38,369 nt of DNA from Clostridia bacterium (GTDB taxonomy: Bacteria > Bacillota > Clostridia > Acetivibrionales > JAFADI01), in assembly GCA_026418695.1 (NCBI GenBank), contig JAOAAU010000022.1, positions 1 to 38,369 on the forward strand, read 5' to 3'. Both the position numbers and the translations under genes were made by a program. Below are positions 8,526 through 17,451 of this stretch, in pieces. How positions within the stretch are numbered: the first letter of the stretch is position 1; each line of letters starts with the position of its first letter. The notes under the pieces were generated by a model, which was given only the letters and a program-made list of their open reading frames with translations, was not told where the DNA came from and searched no databases.

Positions 8526-9590
8526 TCACCAAACGCAAATAGTACGACAGGAGCCTCGCATTACCAAATCAGATTCAAAGGCAATCCTCACCAACTCATC
8601 CGAGGGGGTGGCTACATGCTCAATCACTTTTTTAGTGAGTGTACCAAGTACTTCCTGAAAATCCACACGAAATGTAGTCAGCGGGGGGGAGAGGAGGGCG
8701 CTGAAGCTGGAATCATCCATGCCGATAATTGAAAGATCACCGGGGATTGAAAGCCCTGCTTTCTTCAATGCATCCATCACACCCCATGCAATACTGTCGT
8801 TGGCGCAAAACATTGCGGTAGGTAATTCCTTAGAGCGGTTCAGAAAGTCTTCCATCATGGAATAGGAAGAAAGATGTTGGAAACCGGGAAAAAGCTGCCA
8901 CTCTTTCTTTACTTCAAGGTCATGCTTTTCCATTCCGCGAAGGAAGGAATGATACTTCTGTAAACCGTTATATCGTTTGAGATCCCCATGAATCCCCATA
9001 ATCCTTCGATGTCCGAGAGATACAAGGTAATCTACAGCTTTTTCGGCACTACCGTCATCGTAGTTGACGATAATCCTGTTAGATTCATTCCTGCCTTGGG
9101 GATTCTGATCCAGGATTCCAAGGATGAAGCCGCTGGCAACCAGTTCTTCAATGATGGGGACCTGGTCCGGACAGCCAATAAATATCCCGGCGTCAATTCT
9201 GCCTTCATAAAAGATGTCCCTGATCCGTTTCACGTTTTCAGGTTCATGAATATTTCTAACGATATTTGTCAGTGTAAGAAAACCGTTTTGTGAAGCGGCT
9301 TCGGCAATGCAGGCCAACATGAAGTCTGCCTGGGTGTCTCCTGCAAAGTTCGGACTGTTAGTACCGGGTACAAAAAACAGACCGATGGTATCTGCCCGCT
9401 TCCCGGCCAATACTCTCGCGGAAAGGTTTGGAGTATACCCGTACTGCTCAATGAGATTAAGAATCTTTTCACGAGTTTTTCCCTTCACATTGGGGTGCTG
9501 ATTGATCACTCTGCTCACCGTACTGCGTGAAAGACCTGCAATCTTCGCGATTTCCGTACTATTAATACTTTTAATATCTTTTGACTTCAT
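8526..9590 (-). CDS. LacI family transcriptional regulator
   Basis: 354-residue repressor. It has an N-terminal helix-turn-helix plus hinge (residues about 10-60, STEIAKIAGLSRSTVSRVIN, then PNLSARVLAGKR) and a periplasmic-binding-protein-like effector domain (IGLFFVPG onward, FCANDSIAWGVMDAL, IIGMDDSSF). It probably senses a sugar and controls the downstream minus-strand VOC and oxidoreductase genes through the operator at 8494-8507. The ATG is at 9590. Its own promoter is visible at 9663-9692. Confidence 0.92.
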   Translation of the reverse strand: MKSKDIKSINSTEIAKIAGLSRSTVSRVINQHPNVKGKTREKILNLIEQYGYTPNLSARVLAGKRADTIGLFFVPGTNSPNFAGDTQADFMLACIAEAASQNGFLTLTNIVRNIHEPENVKRIRDIFYEGRIDAGIFIGCPDQVPIIEELVASGFILGILDQNPQGRNESNRIIVNYDDGSAEKAVDYLVSLGHRRIMGIHGDLKRYNGLQKYHSFLRGMEKHDLEVKKEWQLFPGFQHLSSYSMMEDFLNRSKELPTAMFCANDSIAWGVMDALKKAGLSIPGDLSIIGMDDSSFSALLSPPLTTFRVDFQEVLGTLTKKVIEHVATPSDELVRIAFESDLVMRGSCRTICVW

Positions 9591-9662
9591 TTAAAGCTCC
9601 AAAGCAACAAAATATTCATTCGTGAAATAACAGACATCCATTATAAATATGAACCCAATATT

Positions 9663-9692
9663 ATTCTAGAATGCCATCTGCTGGATTGTCAA
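9663..9692 (-). promoter_or_regulatory. Sigma-A-type promoter of the LacI-family gene
   Basis: On the minus strand, TTGACA (complement of 9687-9692), an 18-nt spacer and TAGAAT (complement of 9663-9668). The start of transcription would be near 9656, about 65 nt before the start codon. Confidence 0.6.
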
Positions 9693-9950
9693 TAAATAAA
9701 ACTAAGGAGTTCTCTTGATTTCATTCTTCAGACGGATTTACAACACAAAATACGAATATAAGTCGGATGCATTTTGAATTTGTAAAAATAAAACAGTGTA
9801 AAGTGACAAATAGCATAAAAATAATTTGAATTTAAGAAGAAATAATATTTTTTTCAATTTTTTGCAGGATTATACGAAATTATGTCAAATTATATTAATA
9901 CGAACACTTAATTGCTTCCAATATAAATAAGCTGTTTGCTGCGAGGTCAG
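9693..9950. other. AT-rich divergent spacer, no feature recognised
   Basis: Very AT-rich DNA between the LacI promoter and the GGDEF/HD-GYP gene. I see no c-di-GMP riboswitch core and no convincing promoter pair, though one must exist for the downstream gene. Confidence 0.5.
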
Positions 9951-11465
9951 ATGATGTCTTATTTTATAACAAAGCATTTTCCGTTCAAAATGGATGTCAA
10001 AAGTCTGATATCCAATCACTTTACAAGCAGATTCAAAAAGATTGAACTGACTCTTTGTATCGTATTTTACCTTCTCTTGTTTGCTGCGCAAAGAATTATC
10101 CAGTTGGATAGTGTCAATGGAGTCATTGCTCAAGTCCATGCATTTATCTCTCTGTATCTTGCAATTCGCTTCCGCTATTTAGGCCTCCTGGTCGGGTTAC
10201 TTCTGAGTCTTAACGATATTGTTGTTGTTTCTGTTCTTTACTTTATAACTCAAAACCCCAATATGATTATTGCATTTACGCAAAAGATCATCACAGTGCT
10301 TACGATCGTGGCAATTGCTGTATTGTCAAACAGGGAAGAAATGCGGAAAAGGGAACTTCAAAGGCTGAGTATCACCGATGAACTGACCAAAGTGTATAAC
10401 CGCAGGCACTTTCATTCCGTACTGGATCATGAGTTTTCAAAAGCGAACAGTTCCAGCGCGATCGGCCTGATCTTCATTGACATTGCCAATTTTAAGCTGT
10501 TCAATGACAACCTGGGACATGAAAGCGGAGATGTGATTTTAAAAGCAACAGCCGATCTGTTAAGTGATTTGGTCAGGGAAGAGCATCCGGTTTTCAGATA
10601 CGGAGGACATAAATTTGCAATACTATTAATCGGTGCTGAGAAAGAGGCAGTAGAAGCTGCAGCAAAGAAAATCAAAGAGGAATTTGAGACTTTAAAGGGG
10701 AATTACTATCCCCAGTGGCTAACCAATAATATTGCTTTGTCCATGGGACTATCCCAGTATCCCAATATAGCCCACTGTAAAGATGAGTTGATTTCTCAGG
10801 CGGATATGGCGCTTTATCATGCTAAAAATCTTGGAGCGGATAATATCCATTTCTACCGGGATATTATGCTGCAGCTTCGAAAGAGCATAAGCGCGGATCA
10901 TCAGCAGCTCATCGGTATTTTCAAGGCATTGCTGAGCAGTTTGAGCGCTAAAGACACCTATACCCTGGGACATTCGGAAAGAGTATCCTCTTTCGCAGTC
11001 AGGATCGGTGAGAGGATTGGACTCAGCCCAAGAGAAGTCAGTATTCTTCAATACGCAGGACTGCTGCATGATATCGGGAAAATTGAAATTCCGAAATCCA
11101 TCCTCAACAAGGTGGACCGATTAACCGAGCAGGAATTTGGCTTGATTAAGATGCACCCGATTTATAGTGCAAATATTCTGGAACCTCTGGGAAGTATGGA
11201 CGAACTGATTGAATATGTCCGGCACCACCATGAGCGGTTTGACGGGAAAGGCTATCCGGACGGCCTTCAAGGGAATGCGATCAGCCTGGGGGCCAGGATT
11301 CTTTGTGTGGCAGATTCTTATGATGCCATGATTTCTGAACGGCCCTATAGAGGACGTATGACACCGGAAGCAGCGATGGCGGAGCTGATACGGTGTGCGG
11401 GGACGCAGTTTGATCCGGACATTGTAGATATCTTCATTGATACTTTGAAAGTTAAAATTGCATAA
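9951..11465 (+). CDS. Membrane GGDEF/HD-GYP protein with degenerate GGDEF motif
   Basis: About 504 residues: an N-terminal membrane region (roughly four segments, residues 30-125), a GGDEF domain (about 138-290) and an HD-GYP domain (about 310-500). The catalytic GG[D/E]EF reads GGHKF (about 218-222), so diguanylate cyclase activity is unlikely. The HD-GYP signatures HDIGK (near 373) and HHERFDGKGYP (near 425) are intact, predicting c-di-GMP phosphodiesterase activity with the GGDEF domain as a possible GTP- or ligand-sensing module. ATGs at 9951 and 9954 both follow GAGGT; the frame extends to a TTG at 9936 with no better ribosome binding site. Confidence 0.88.
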   Translation: MMSYFITKHFPFKMDVKSLISNHFTSRFKKIELTLCIVFYLLLFAAQRIIQLDSVNGVIAQVHAFISLYLAIRFRYLGLLVGLLLSLNDIVVVSVLYFITQNPNMIIAFTQKIITVLTIVAIAVLSNREEMRKRELQRLSITDELTKVYNRRHFHSVLDHEFSKANSSSAIGLIFIDIANFKLFNDNLGHESGDVILKATADLLSDLVREEHPVFRYGGHKFAILLIGAEKEAVEAAAKKIKEEFETLKGNYYPQWLTNNIALSMGLSQYPNIAHCKDELISQADMALYHAKNLGADNIHFYRDIMLQLRKSISADHQQLIGIFKALLSSLSAKDTYTLGHSERVSSFAVRIGERIGLSPREVSILQYAGLLHDIGKIEIPKSILNKVDRLTEQEFGLIKMHPIYSANILEPLGSMDELIEYVRHHHERFDGKGYPDGLQGNAISLGARILCVADSYDAMISERPYRGRMTPEAAMAELIRCAGTQFDPDIVDIFIDTLKVKIA

Positions 11466-11479
11466 TCCGAACAGCAAAT

Positions 11480-11516
11480 TTTAAGGCCATGAAATAACTG
11501 ATTTCATGGCCTTAAA
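11480..11516. terminator. Bidirectional terminator between HD-GYP and cheW genes
   Basis: A perfect 16-bp stem (11480-11495 with 11501-11516) with a 5-nt loop lies between two convergent genes. The short A/T flanks on both sides suit termination in either direction. Confidence 0.75.
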
Positions 11517-11545
11517 TGCTTTATATTATTTTGAAATGTGTATGG

Positions 11546-12013
11546 TTAGTTGGATGAAGTATTCAGTATTTTCTGAAGCTCTTGTTCTTCTGTGAGAGAG
11601 AGCGCTCTACTCAAATCGAGAATCAGGATGATTCTATCTCCAATCTTAGCCACCCCGGTTACATACCGGCTGTTTGCACTTGCGATGGCCTGAGGAGTAT
11701 TTTCTATATCTTCATCTTCCACACGTACGATTTCATTGACCTCATCCACAATAAAGCCGATCATCATGGAGTTTACATTCACGATAATGATTTTTGTATT
11801 ATCATCAAAAGCTAAAGCAGGGAGGTTGAATTTTTTACGAAGGTTGAAAACCGTATGAACTTTTCCTCTCAAATTAATCAAACCTTCGATATAATCGGGG
11901 GTATTGGGAACTTTGAATATATCCATGGGTTTGATGATTTCTTTTACCTGGGTAATTTCAATACCGAAGTTTTCACCATTTATATTGAAAATAACAAACT
12001 GATGACTTGCCAT
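11546..12013 (-). CDS. cheW: Chemotaxis adaptor protein CheW
   Basis: 155-residue protein with a single CheW/SH3-like domain, which couples chemoreceptors to CheA. Family landmarks: FVIFNINGENFGIEITQVKEII at the N-terminus, the core segment PDYIEGLINLRGKVHTVFNLRKKF, GFIVDEVNEIV, and GVAKIGDRIILILDLSRAL. It stands alone without cheA; it could serve the orphan chemoreceptor at 3150-5222, though nothing in the sequence links them directly. Confidence 0.9.
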   Translation of the reverse strand: MASHQFVIFNINGENFGIEITQVKEIIKPMDIFKVPNTPDYIEGLINLRGKVHTVFNLRKKFNLPALAFDDNTKIIIVNVNSMMIGFIVDEVNEIVRVEDEDIENTPQAIASANSRYVTGVAKIGDRIILILDLSRALSLTEEQELQKILNTSSN

Positions 12014-12150
12014 AGTTTGATCCCTCCCGGAAATTTGGTTTCGTCGAAAATAATAGAGAAATGTCGTATAAATATTATATCAATAAAAATAGCCGTCAGC
12101 AATAGAATTTTGGGTAATTTATGGATATATAATTTGGGCTGAAACGTAAA

Positions 12151-12181
12151 CAGATTCTTTGCTTTTACAGCAAAGAATCTG
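12151..12181 (-). terminator. Terminator of the ferritin-like gene
   Basis: CAGATTCTTTGCT (12151-12163) pairs perfectly with 12169-12181. Read on the minus strand, TTTACGTTT follows the stem, a short T-rich tail. Confidence 0.6.
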
Positions 12182-12192
12182 CAGCGTAAACC

Positions 12193-12705
12193 TTATTCCG
12201 GGAATACAATGGAGGAAATGTCGCTCCAATATTTCTTGATGAGCTTTTGGTATTTTTCCTGGAACATTTTCTTATGCTGTTCTTCCCAGTCCGCCAGCGT
12301 CTTTAATAAATTTTTTGCATCCGGTTCAACGACAACTTCGATCGCATTTTTATAGAATTCCGCAAAATCGCTTTCTATAAGAAATGCCATTCGTATGATG
12401 GAGAGGTCGGAAACTTCAACGTCCGGGTCGCCGGCAACCTCGGAATTGATTGAGAGGATATGGGGGTCTTTTGCAGCAAAGTTGCTGTCCACCACCCAGG
12501 AAATAACCAATGGTGGTTCAGAAAAACCCAATTCATCATATTTGTTTTTCAAAAATCCGTAATGCTGCTTTTCGGTTTCAACCAATTCGTGAAAGAGCTC
12601 ACGGGTAGCCGGTGAGCTTACCTTATCCATGTAATAGCTGTAAAAATCAGCGGCATCCTTTTCCATCCGCATCGCAAAGTTAAGAATTCTCTGCACTTTG
12701 TCCAT
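12193..12705 (-). CDS. Ferritin-like diiron protein (rubrerythrin family, no rubredoxin domain)
   Basis: 170-residue four-helix protein with two diiron half-sites: MEKDAADFY and ETEKQH in the first helix pair, ESDFAEFY and DWEEQH in the second. This is the Glu plus ExxH arrangement of rubrerythrin-type proteins, but there is no C-terminal CxxC rubredoxin domain. The likely role is peroxide or iron handling in an anaerobe. I chose the ATG at 12705, which follows GGAGTGG; in-frame ATGs at 12723 and 12738 lack a ribosome binding site. Confidence 0.75.
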   Translation of the reverse strand: MDKVQRILNFAMRMEKDAADFYSYYMDKVSSPATRELFHELVETEKQHYGFLKNKYDELGFSEPPLVISWVVDSNFAAKDPHILSINSEVAGDPDVEVSDLSIIRMAFLIESDFAEFYKNAIEVVVEPDAKNLLKTLADWEEQHKKMFQEKYQKLIKKYWSDISSIVFPE

Positions 12706-12738
12706 ATTTTCCACTCCGATCATAATATTTGCTTTCAT

Positions 12739-13002
12739 TTTTGATTATGTGAGTACGGTTTATTTATACCCAGGTTGTATCTTCGAAAACGGTGAGTTGA
12801 AAAAATATTTAAAAAATAAAGAATATTCCTGAAACGGGGAGAATAGAAGTATTCCTATGGAAAAAGTGAAGATTATAGTTTGCCATGCTTGTTCCCTTCT
12901 CCTGATGTGGGAGAAGGGGCAGGGGATGAGGGTTAACTATATTGGATAGAAATAAAACTTCATTCGTTTAAATCTCGTCTCCAGGTTAACAAAACAAATA
13001 GA
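12739..13002. other. Spacer with a GGAGAAGGG dispersed hairpin
   Basis: Gene-free DNA. CCCTTCTCC (12894-12902) pairs with GGAGAAGGG (12910-12918) and is followed by GCAGGGGATGAGGG. This resembles the short GC-rich dispersed hairpins seen in spacers of many bacterial genomes. I see nothing else that I can support. Confidence 0.5.
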
Positions 13003-13038
13003 AACCAGGCATTTCTTAAAAACAATATATGCCTGGTT
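13003..13038 (-). terminator. Terminator of the aldo/keto reductase gene
   Basis: AACCAGGCAT (13003-13012) pairs perfectly with ATGCCTGGTT (13029-13038). On the minus strand the stem is followed by a T-rich stretch. Confidence 0.7.
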
Positions 13039-13095
13039 CTGCATGACTTTATTCTATCTGATTTTAACAATGATTATTTATCAAGGAAACAGCCT

Positions 13096-14190
13096 TTAAA
13101 CTGGAGCAGGCCAACCGCTCATTTCCTTGAGCCTTTCCATGATGGGGAGGTGCTGCGTGCATTTGTTTTCGCAAAGTCCGCATTCGATACAGTTTTTAAC
13201 ACCTTCCACAGGCATTCCCCAGTGCCATTTCATCCAATTGGACCCTTCCTGGGAAGAACCTAAAATTTGCTGGTTATAGGCAATCATATATTTGGAAACT
13301 GAAAGCTCCTGCGGACAGTGCTCACAATACCGGCATCCGGTACACAGCTTATCCATGGAGGAAAAAAGCTTGCTTTCGATTTCCTTGATTTTAGTCTCGG
13401 AGAACTCCTGCATTCTTTCACCGACTTTGACATTCTCCAGGACCTCTTCAAGGGTGCCCATACCGGCCAGAACGGTTGTAATCTCCTTTTGGGAGCCGTT
13501 GAACCTTAAGGCAGCGTTTACAACGGAGGCGTCTTCCTTGCCCCGGATAAAATCAAAATACTCTGATTTCTGGGGAATCAGGCCACCGCTGAGGGGATTC
13601 ATGGTTGCAACACCCAGGCCGTGTTTGTAGGCGGCTTCCAGGCCTTTTTGCCTGAAGGGGAAGTTCAGGATATTATATCCTAAAGTAACTCCTTCAAAGC
13701 AGCCATCCTTTACGATGGTCTCAATTTCGTCCCCGTTGCAGTGGGTTGAAAAGACGATATGTTCAATCAAGCCTTCTTCCTTTGCTTTAAGAGCGGCTTC
13801 ATAAGCTCCGCCTTTCACCATCCTGCTTTTATAATCATCGAGGGTTAAGATACACCAGATATGAAAGAAGTTGATTTTGGGAATACCCAGTCTCTTTAAT
13901 GATTTCTCCAGGCTCGCCCTTAATTTGCTGCCGTTCTTTTCACTGCATTTGGTTGAAACATAAAATTCTTTGGGCATTTTTTTGAAAGCCAGCCCCATGA
14001 TATCTTCACTGCGGTCCTCACAGTAGTAGGGAGCGGTATCAAAATAGTTGATTCCCAATTCGTTGGCTTTTCTCACGACTTCTGCACATTGATCGAAGTC
14101 ATAGCTGTCTCCGGATTTCACGAACCGCATCCCGCCAAAACCAATCACGGATATTTTCTTTCCGGTCTTCCCGTATTCCTTGTATAGCAT
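13096..14190 (-). CDS. Aldo/keto reductase with C-terminal [4Fe-4S] cluster motifs
   Basis: 364-residue protein. The N-terminal TIM barrel has the aldo/keto reductase tetrad: D51 and Y56 or Y55 in FDTAPYY, K81 in VSTKCSE and H110 in FFHIW. The last 90 residues add ferredoxin-like cysteine motifs CTGCRYCEHCP and CIECGLCENKC, so electrons may come from or go to Fe-S carriers instead of NADPH only. This fusion is common in anaerobic Clostridia; its substrate is unknown. GGAGGT precedes the ATG. It lies 76 nt downstream of argJ on the same strand and may share its transcript. Confidence 0.88.
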   Translation of the reverse strand: MLYKEYGKTGKKISVIGFGGMRFVKSGDSYDFDQCAEVVRKANELGINYFDTAPYYCEDRSEDIMGLAFKKMPKEFYVSTKCSEKNGSKLRASLEKSLKRLGIPKINFFHIWCILTLDDYKSRMVKGGAYEAALKAKEEGLIEHIVFSTHCNGDEIETIVKDGCFEGVTLGYNILNFPFRQKGLEAAYKHGLGVATMNPLSGGLIPQKSEYFDFIRGKEDASVVNAALRFNGSQKEITTVLAGMGTLEEVLENVKVGERMQEFSETKIKEIESKLFSSMDKLCTGCRYCEHCPQELSVSKYMIAYNQQILGSSQEGSNWMKWHWGMPVEGVKNCIECGLCENKCTQHLPIMERLKEMSGWPAPV

Positions 14191-14266
14191 TTACATACCT
14201 CCATGTAAGAGTTGTATATGTACATCGTATGGTGAATTTCCGTATGAATAACTTTTATTTTATTCC

Positions 14267-15469
14267 TTAGGACCGATAGCTTCCGTTGATCTTCACATAA
14301 TCATAGGAAAAATCGCAGGTCCACATTCTGTCGCTTGCAGTCCCGTCTTTTAAAGCAATCCGGATTTTTACTTCCTTTTCTTTCAGGATTTCTTTTGCTT
14401 TATCCTCATCAAACTTCAATGCAATACCGCTGCTGCATACTTTAAGATCACCGATATAGATGTCTACAAGATCCGGGTTGAAGCTTGCTCCTGAATAGCC
14501 TGCGGCAGTGAAAATTCGTCCCCAGTTTGCATCTTCGCCGAAGATGGCTGTCTTAACAAGGGGAGATTTTGCTACGGAGCATACGATTTTATATGCGTCT
14601 TCCTTGGTTGCTGCACCGTCTACAGCGATTTCCACCAGCTTGGTTGCGCCTTCGCCATCTTTTGCAATCAACCTTGCCAGGTGAGTACATACATACTCCA
14701 GAGCGTCCTTGAACTTTTTATAATCGTCACCCTCAGACTGAATCTCTGGATTTTCAGCCATTCCATTTGCAAGAATCAATACTTTGTCACATACGCTGGT
14801 ATCTCCGTCTACGGAAACACGGTTGAAAGTAAAGCCGGTAACTTCCTTCAAAGCTTTGTCCAGAAGCTCTTTTGAAATTTTAGCATCTGTAGAAATAACG
14901 CCGATCATGGTCGCCATGTTGGGGTGGATCATTCCCGAACCTTTAGCCATACCGCCAAGAGTAACCTTCTTGCCCTGAATTTCGAACTCCACAGCGGCCT
15001 CCTTGGGGATGAGGTCCGTAGTCATAATTGCTTCTTCAGCACTATGACCGCCCTCATAAGAAAGACTGGCTGCAGCGGCTCTAATTCCGGAACGGACAGC
15101 TTCCATATTCAATGGCATGCCAATGACTCCGGTTGAACCAACCAGGATGCTGTCTGCCGGACAATCCAACAATGCTGCTGCGCAGGAAGCCATCTCACGG
15201 GCATCCTTCAAGCCCTGTTCCCCGACGCAGGCATTGGCATTTCCGCTGTTGATGACAACCGCCTTTGCAACCCCCTTTTTGATGTTTTCCATAGTGAGTT
15301 GAAGGGAGTGGCCTTTGACCACGTTGGTAGTGAAAACACCGGCTGCAGCTGCGGGAACATCGGAACAAACAATAGCAAGGTCCTTATTCCCGTTCTTCTT
15401 GAGTCCGCATGCTACTCCAGTCGCTTTAAAGCCCTTGGGGGAGGTCACGCCTCCATCTATGTATTTCAT
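14267..15469 (-). CDS. argJ: Bifunctional glutamate N-acetyltransferase / ornithine acetyltransferase ArgJ
   Basis: 400-residue enzyme of arginine synthesis that recycles the acetyl group from N-acetylornithine to glutamate. The family self-cleaves into two chains before a catalytic Thr. The site is visible as HPNMATMIG with Thr187 as nucleophile. Other landmarks are NSGNANAC near residue 75 and the C-terminal GRIFTAAGYSGA. I chose the ATG at 15469 because GAGGTG is about 6 nt upstream; an in-frame ATG at 15478 almost touches that site. No other arg genes adjoin, but the divergent ABC transporter may import arginine or glutamine. Confidence 0.93.
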   Translation of the reverse strand: MKYIDGGVTSPKGFKATGVACGLKKNGNKDLAIVCSDVPAAAAGVFTTNVVKGHSLQLTMENIKKGVAKAVVINSGNANACVGEQGLKDAREMASCAAALLDCPADSILVGSTGVIGMPLNMEAVRSGIRAAAASLSYEGGHSAEEAIMTTDLIPKEAAVEFEIQGKKVTLGGMAKGSGMIHPNMATMIGVISTDAKISKELLDKALKEVTGFTFNRVSVDGDTSVCDKVLILANGMAENPEIQSEGDDYKKFKDALEYVCTHLARLIAKDGEGATKLVEIAVDGAATKEDAYKIVCSVAKSPLVKTAIFGEDANWGRIFTAAGYSGASFNPDLVDIYIGDLKVCSSGIALKFDEDKAKEILKEKEVKIRIALKDGTASDRMWTCDFSYDYVKINGSYRS

Positions 15470-15501
15470 CGCATTCACCTCGTATATTTATGAATACATA
15501 G

Positions 15502-15530
15502 ATTATACTGCAAACAATAGACCTATTCAA
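15502..15530 (-). promoter_or_regulatory. Sigma-A-type promoter of argJ
   Basis: On the minus strand, TTGAAT (complement of 15525-15530), a 17-nt spacer and a perfect TATAAT (complement of 15502-15507). Transcription would start near 15495, giving a very short 5' untranslated region. Confidence 0.7.
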
Positions 15531-15582
15531 TATTTGGATAAAATAAGAGTTTGAAGAATTGTATAATTATGCAATCAAAATA

Positions 15583-15772
15583 TTGACATAATGGATCGTC
15601 CAAGTACATACAATGGCTATATACCGTTGGTAGAGGGGAACTTGTTTCCCTGAACTCAGGATATGGCGGATTGTGCATAGACAAAGCATAAATCGTAACA
15701 TTCAAAGCAAGCATGAACTTTTGAGAGCAAAGCTGCCTCATGGCTGATGATTCAGGTGTGGGGCTTTTTATT
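15583..15772 (+). promoter_or_regulatory. Promoter and structured leader with terminator before the amino acid ABC operon
   Basis: TTGACA (15583-15588) with TACATA (15605-15610) at 16 nt gives a plausible promoter. The following leader of about 200 nt has a hairpin AGGGGAAC/GTTTCCCT near 15635 and ends in a stem (GCCTCA with TGGGGC, loop about 18 nt) followed by TTTTTATTT near 15770. This is the layout of an attenuator or riboswitch. I cannot match it to a known class and see no T-box sequence. Confidence 0.45.
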
Positions 15773-15819
15773 TAAATTTTTCTCGTTTAAAAGCATCTAA
15801 TAAAAGGAAGGGGGATTCA

Positions 15820-16545
15820 ATGATCGCATTAAAAGGAATCGATAAACACTTTGGACACCATCATGTATTGAAAAATATCCACTTCCATGTAAAAAGCGGG
15901 GAAAAAGTGGTGATTATCGGACCCAGCGGTTCAGGCAAAAGCACCCTGATCCGCTGCATCAACTTATTGGAAAAGCCCAGCTCAGGGGAGGTCCACGTAG
16001 ACGGGATTGAAATAACAGCCCACAAAGCTCCGGTTACAAAAGTAAGGCAATCCATTGGCATGGTGTTTCAGCAGTTTAACCTCTACCCGCATAAAACTGT
16101 ACTCGAAAACCTGACACTTGCACCAGTGCTTGTAAAAGGAGTTCGAAAAGAAGAGGCGGAAGAAACAGGAATGAAATACCTCGAAAGGGTTGGCCTCAAG
16201 GACAAAGCCCATGCCTATCCTGCCCATCTTTCGGGCGGACAGCAGCAGCGGGTTGCGATTGCAAGGGCACTGAACATGCATCCAAAAATCATGCTGTTTG
16301 ATGAACCTACCTCCGCACTGGATCCGGAAATGATTCAGGAGGTTCTGGACGTCATGGTGGATCTGGCCCACGACGGCATTACCATGGTGGTCGTTACTCA
16401 TGAAATGGGGTTTGCAAAACAGGTCGCCGACAGAGTGATTTTTATGGATGAAGGAAAAATCATCGAAGAAGCCAAACCGGAGGATTTCTTCAATCATCCC
16501 AAGAATGAAAGAGCCAGATTGTTCTTAAGCAAAATTTTCAGATGA
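15820..16545 (+). CDS. Polar amino acid ABC transporter ATP-binding protein
   Basis: 241-residue ATPase of a glutamine/arginine/cystine-type importer. Walker [10 protein letters not shown] (34-42), signature LSGGQQQR (137-144), Walker B with [10 protein letters not shown] (161-170) and the H-loop VVTHE are all intact. AAGGGGG precedes the ATG. It is the first gene of an operon of ATPase, binding protein and two permeases, downstream of the leader described above. Confidence 0.92.
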   Translation: MIALKGIDKHFGHHHVLKNIHFHVKSGEKVVIIGPSGSGKSTLIRCINLLEKPSSGEVHVDGIEITAHKAPVTKVRQSIGMVFQQFNLYPHKTVLENLTLAPVLVKGVRKEEAEETGMKYLERVGLKDKAHAYPAHLSGGQQQRVAIARALNMHPKIMLFDEPTSALDPEMIQEVLDVMVDLAHDGITMVVVTHEMGFAKQVADRVIFMDEGKIIEEAKPEDFFNHPKNERARLFLSKIFR

Positions 16546-16641
16546 TACAGAAATTTTTAGGATCTGTAAATATTCTATTGTTCAGAAGGTAAGCCGGTTT
16601 TTCAAAAGGGGTTATCCTATTACAATTAAAGGGGGATTACA

Positions 16642-17451
16642 ATGAAAGGAAAATTTACTATTCTGGCAGCCGCATTATTATCCACGATAGTTGTGCTTAG
16701 CGGATGCTCGGGAGGACAGAAGGCTCCGGCTGCAGCAAAGCTTGCACCGGAAATCCAGGCAATCAAGGACAGGGGAGTATTGAAAGTCGGTACAAAAGTA
16801 GATGTACCCAAGTTCGGGTATAAAGACCCGAAAAGCGGAAAAATTGAAGGCTTTGAAGTGGATATTGCAAAAGCCATTGCCAAGAAGATCTTGGGTGATG
16901 AAAACAAAGTGGATCTTCAGGGTGTGACGGCAAAAACAAGAGGACCCTTGCTGGATAATGGCGAAATTGACATTGTTGCGGCAACCTTCACAATCACGGA
17001 TGAAAGAAAAAAGAGCTATAATTTCTCTGATCCTTACTTCACCGACGGTATCGGCTTGCTTGTGAAGAAAGAATCCGGCATTAAAAGTCTAAAAGATCTG
17101 AATGGTAAAAAAATCGGAGTGGCACAAAGTGCAACAACCAAAAAGGCTATTCAGGAGGAAGCTGATAAACAGGGGATTAAGTTGAGTTTCCTCGAGTTCG
17201 GAACCTATCCTGAAATAAAGTCTGCATTGGATGCCGGAAGGGTGGACTGCTTCTCGGTGGATACCGCCATCCTTTATGGTTACCTTGATGACAAGACCGA
17301 ACTGCTTTTGGATCGGTTCAGCCCGCAGACCTACGGGATTGCTTCAAAGAAATCCAATGAGGCGCTGGCAAAACTGATTAACGATACCATCAATGAATTA
17401 AAAAGCAACGGGGAAATTGATAAGCTGAAGTCGAAATGGGGGCTTAAGTAA
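16642..17451 (+). CDS. Amino acid-binding lipoprotein of the ABC transporter
   Basis: 269-residue family-3 solute-binding protein. It has a signal peptide with lipobox LSGC (lipidated Cys22), then two lobes with the family motifs GVLKVGTKVDVPKFGY, GFEVDIAKAIAKKI and TITDERKKSYNFSDPYF. It probably binds glutamine, glutamate or arginine, and ligand identity cannot be told from sequence alone. AAAGGGGG precedes the ATG, and the stop overlaps the next start by one base. Confidence 0.9.
   Translation: MKGKFTILAAALLSTIVVLSGCSGGQKAPAAAKLAPEIQAIKDRGVLKVGTKVDVPKFGYKDPKSGKIEGFEVDIAKAIAKKILGDENKVDLQGVTAKTRGPLLDNGEIDIVAATFTITDERKKSYNFSDPYFTDGIGLLVKKESGIKSLKDLNGKKIGVAQSATTKKAIQEEADKQGIKLSFLEFGTYPEIKSALDAGRVDCFSVDTAILYGYLDDKTELLLDRFSPQTYGIASKKSNEALAKLINDTINELKSNGEIDKLKSKWGLK

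Noticed and set aside
15481..15500. Possible ArgR/ARG box near the argJ start
   Set aside because: Only one half-site resembles the consensus (TATTCA), and the second half is poor, so I do not claim it.
15523..15741. 72-codon minus-strand open frame between argJ and the ABC operon
   Set aside because: It lies within the leader on the opposite strand, with no ribosome binding site or recognisable domain.
15732..15770. CTGATGA motif suggesting a hammerhead ribozyme core
   Set aside because: No matching GAAA and no three-helix arrangement; the segment is better explained as the loop of a terminator.
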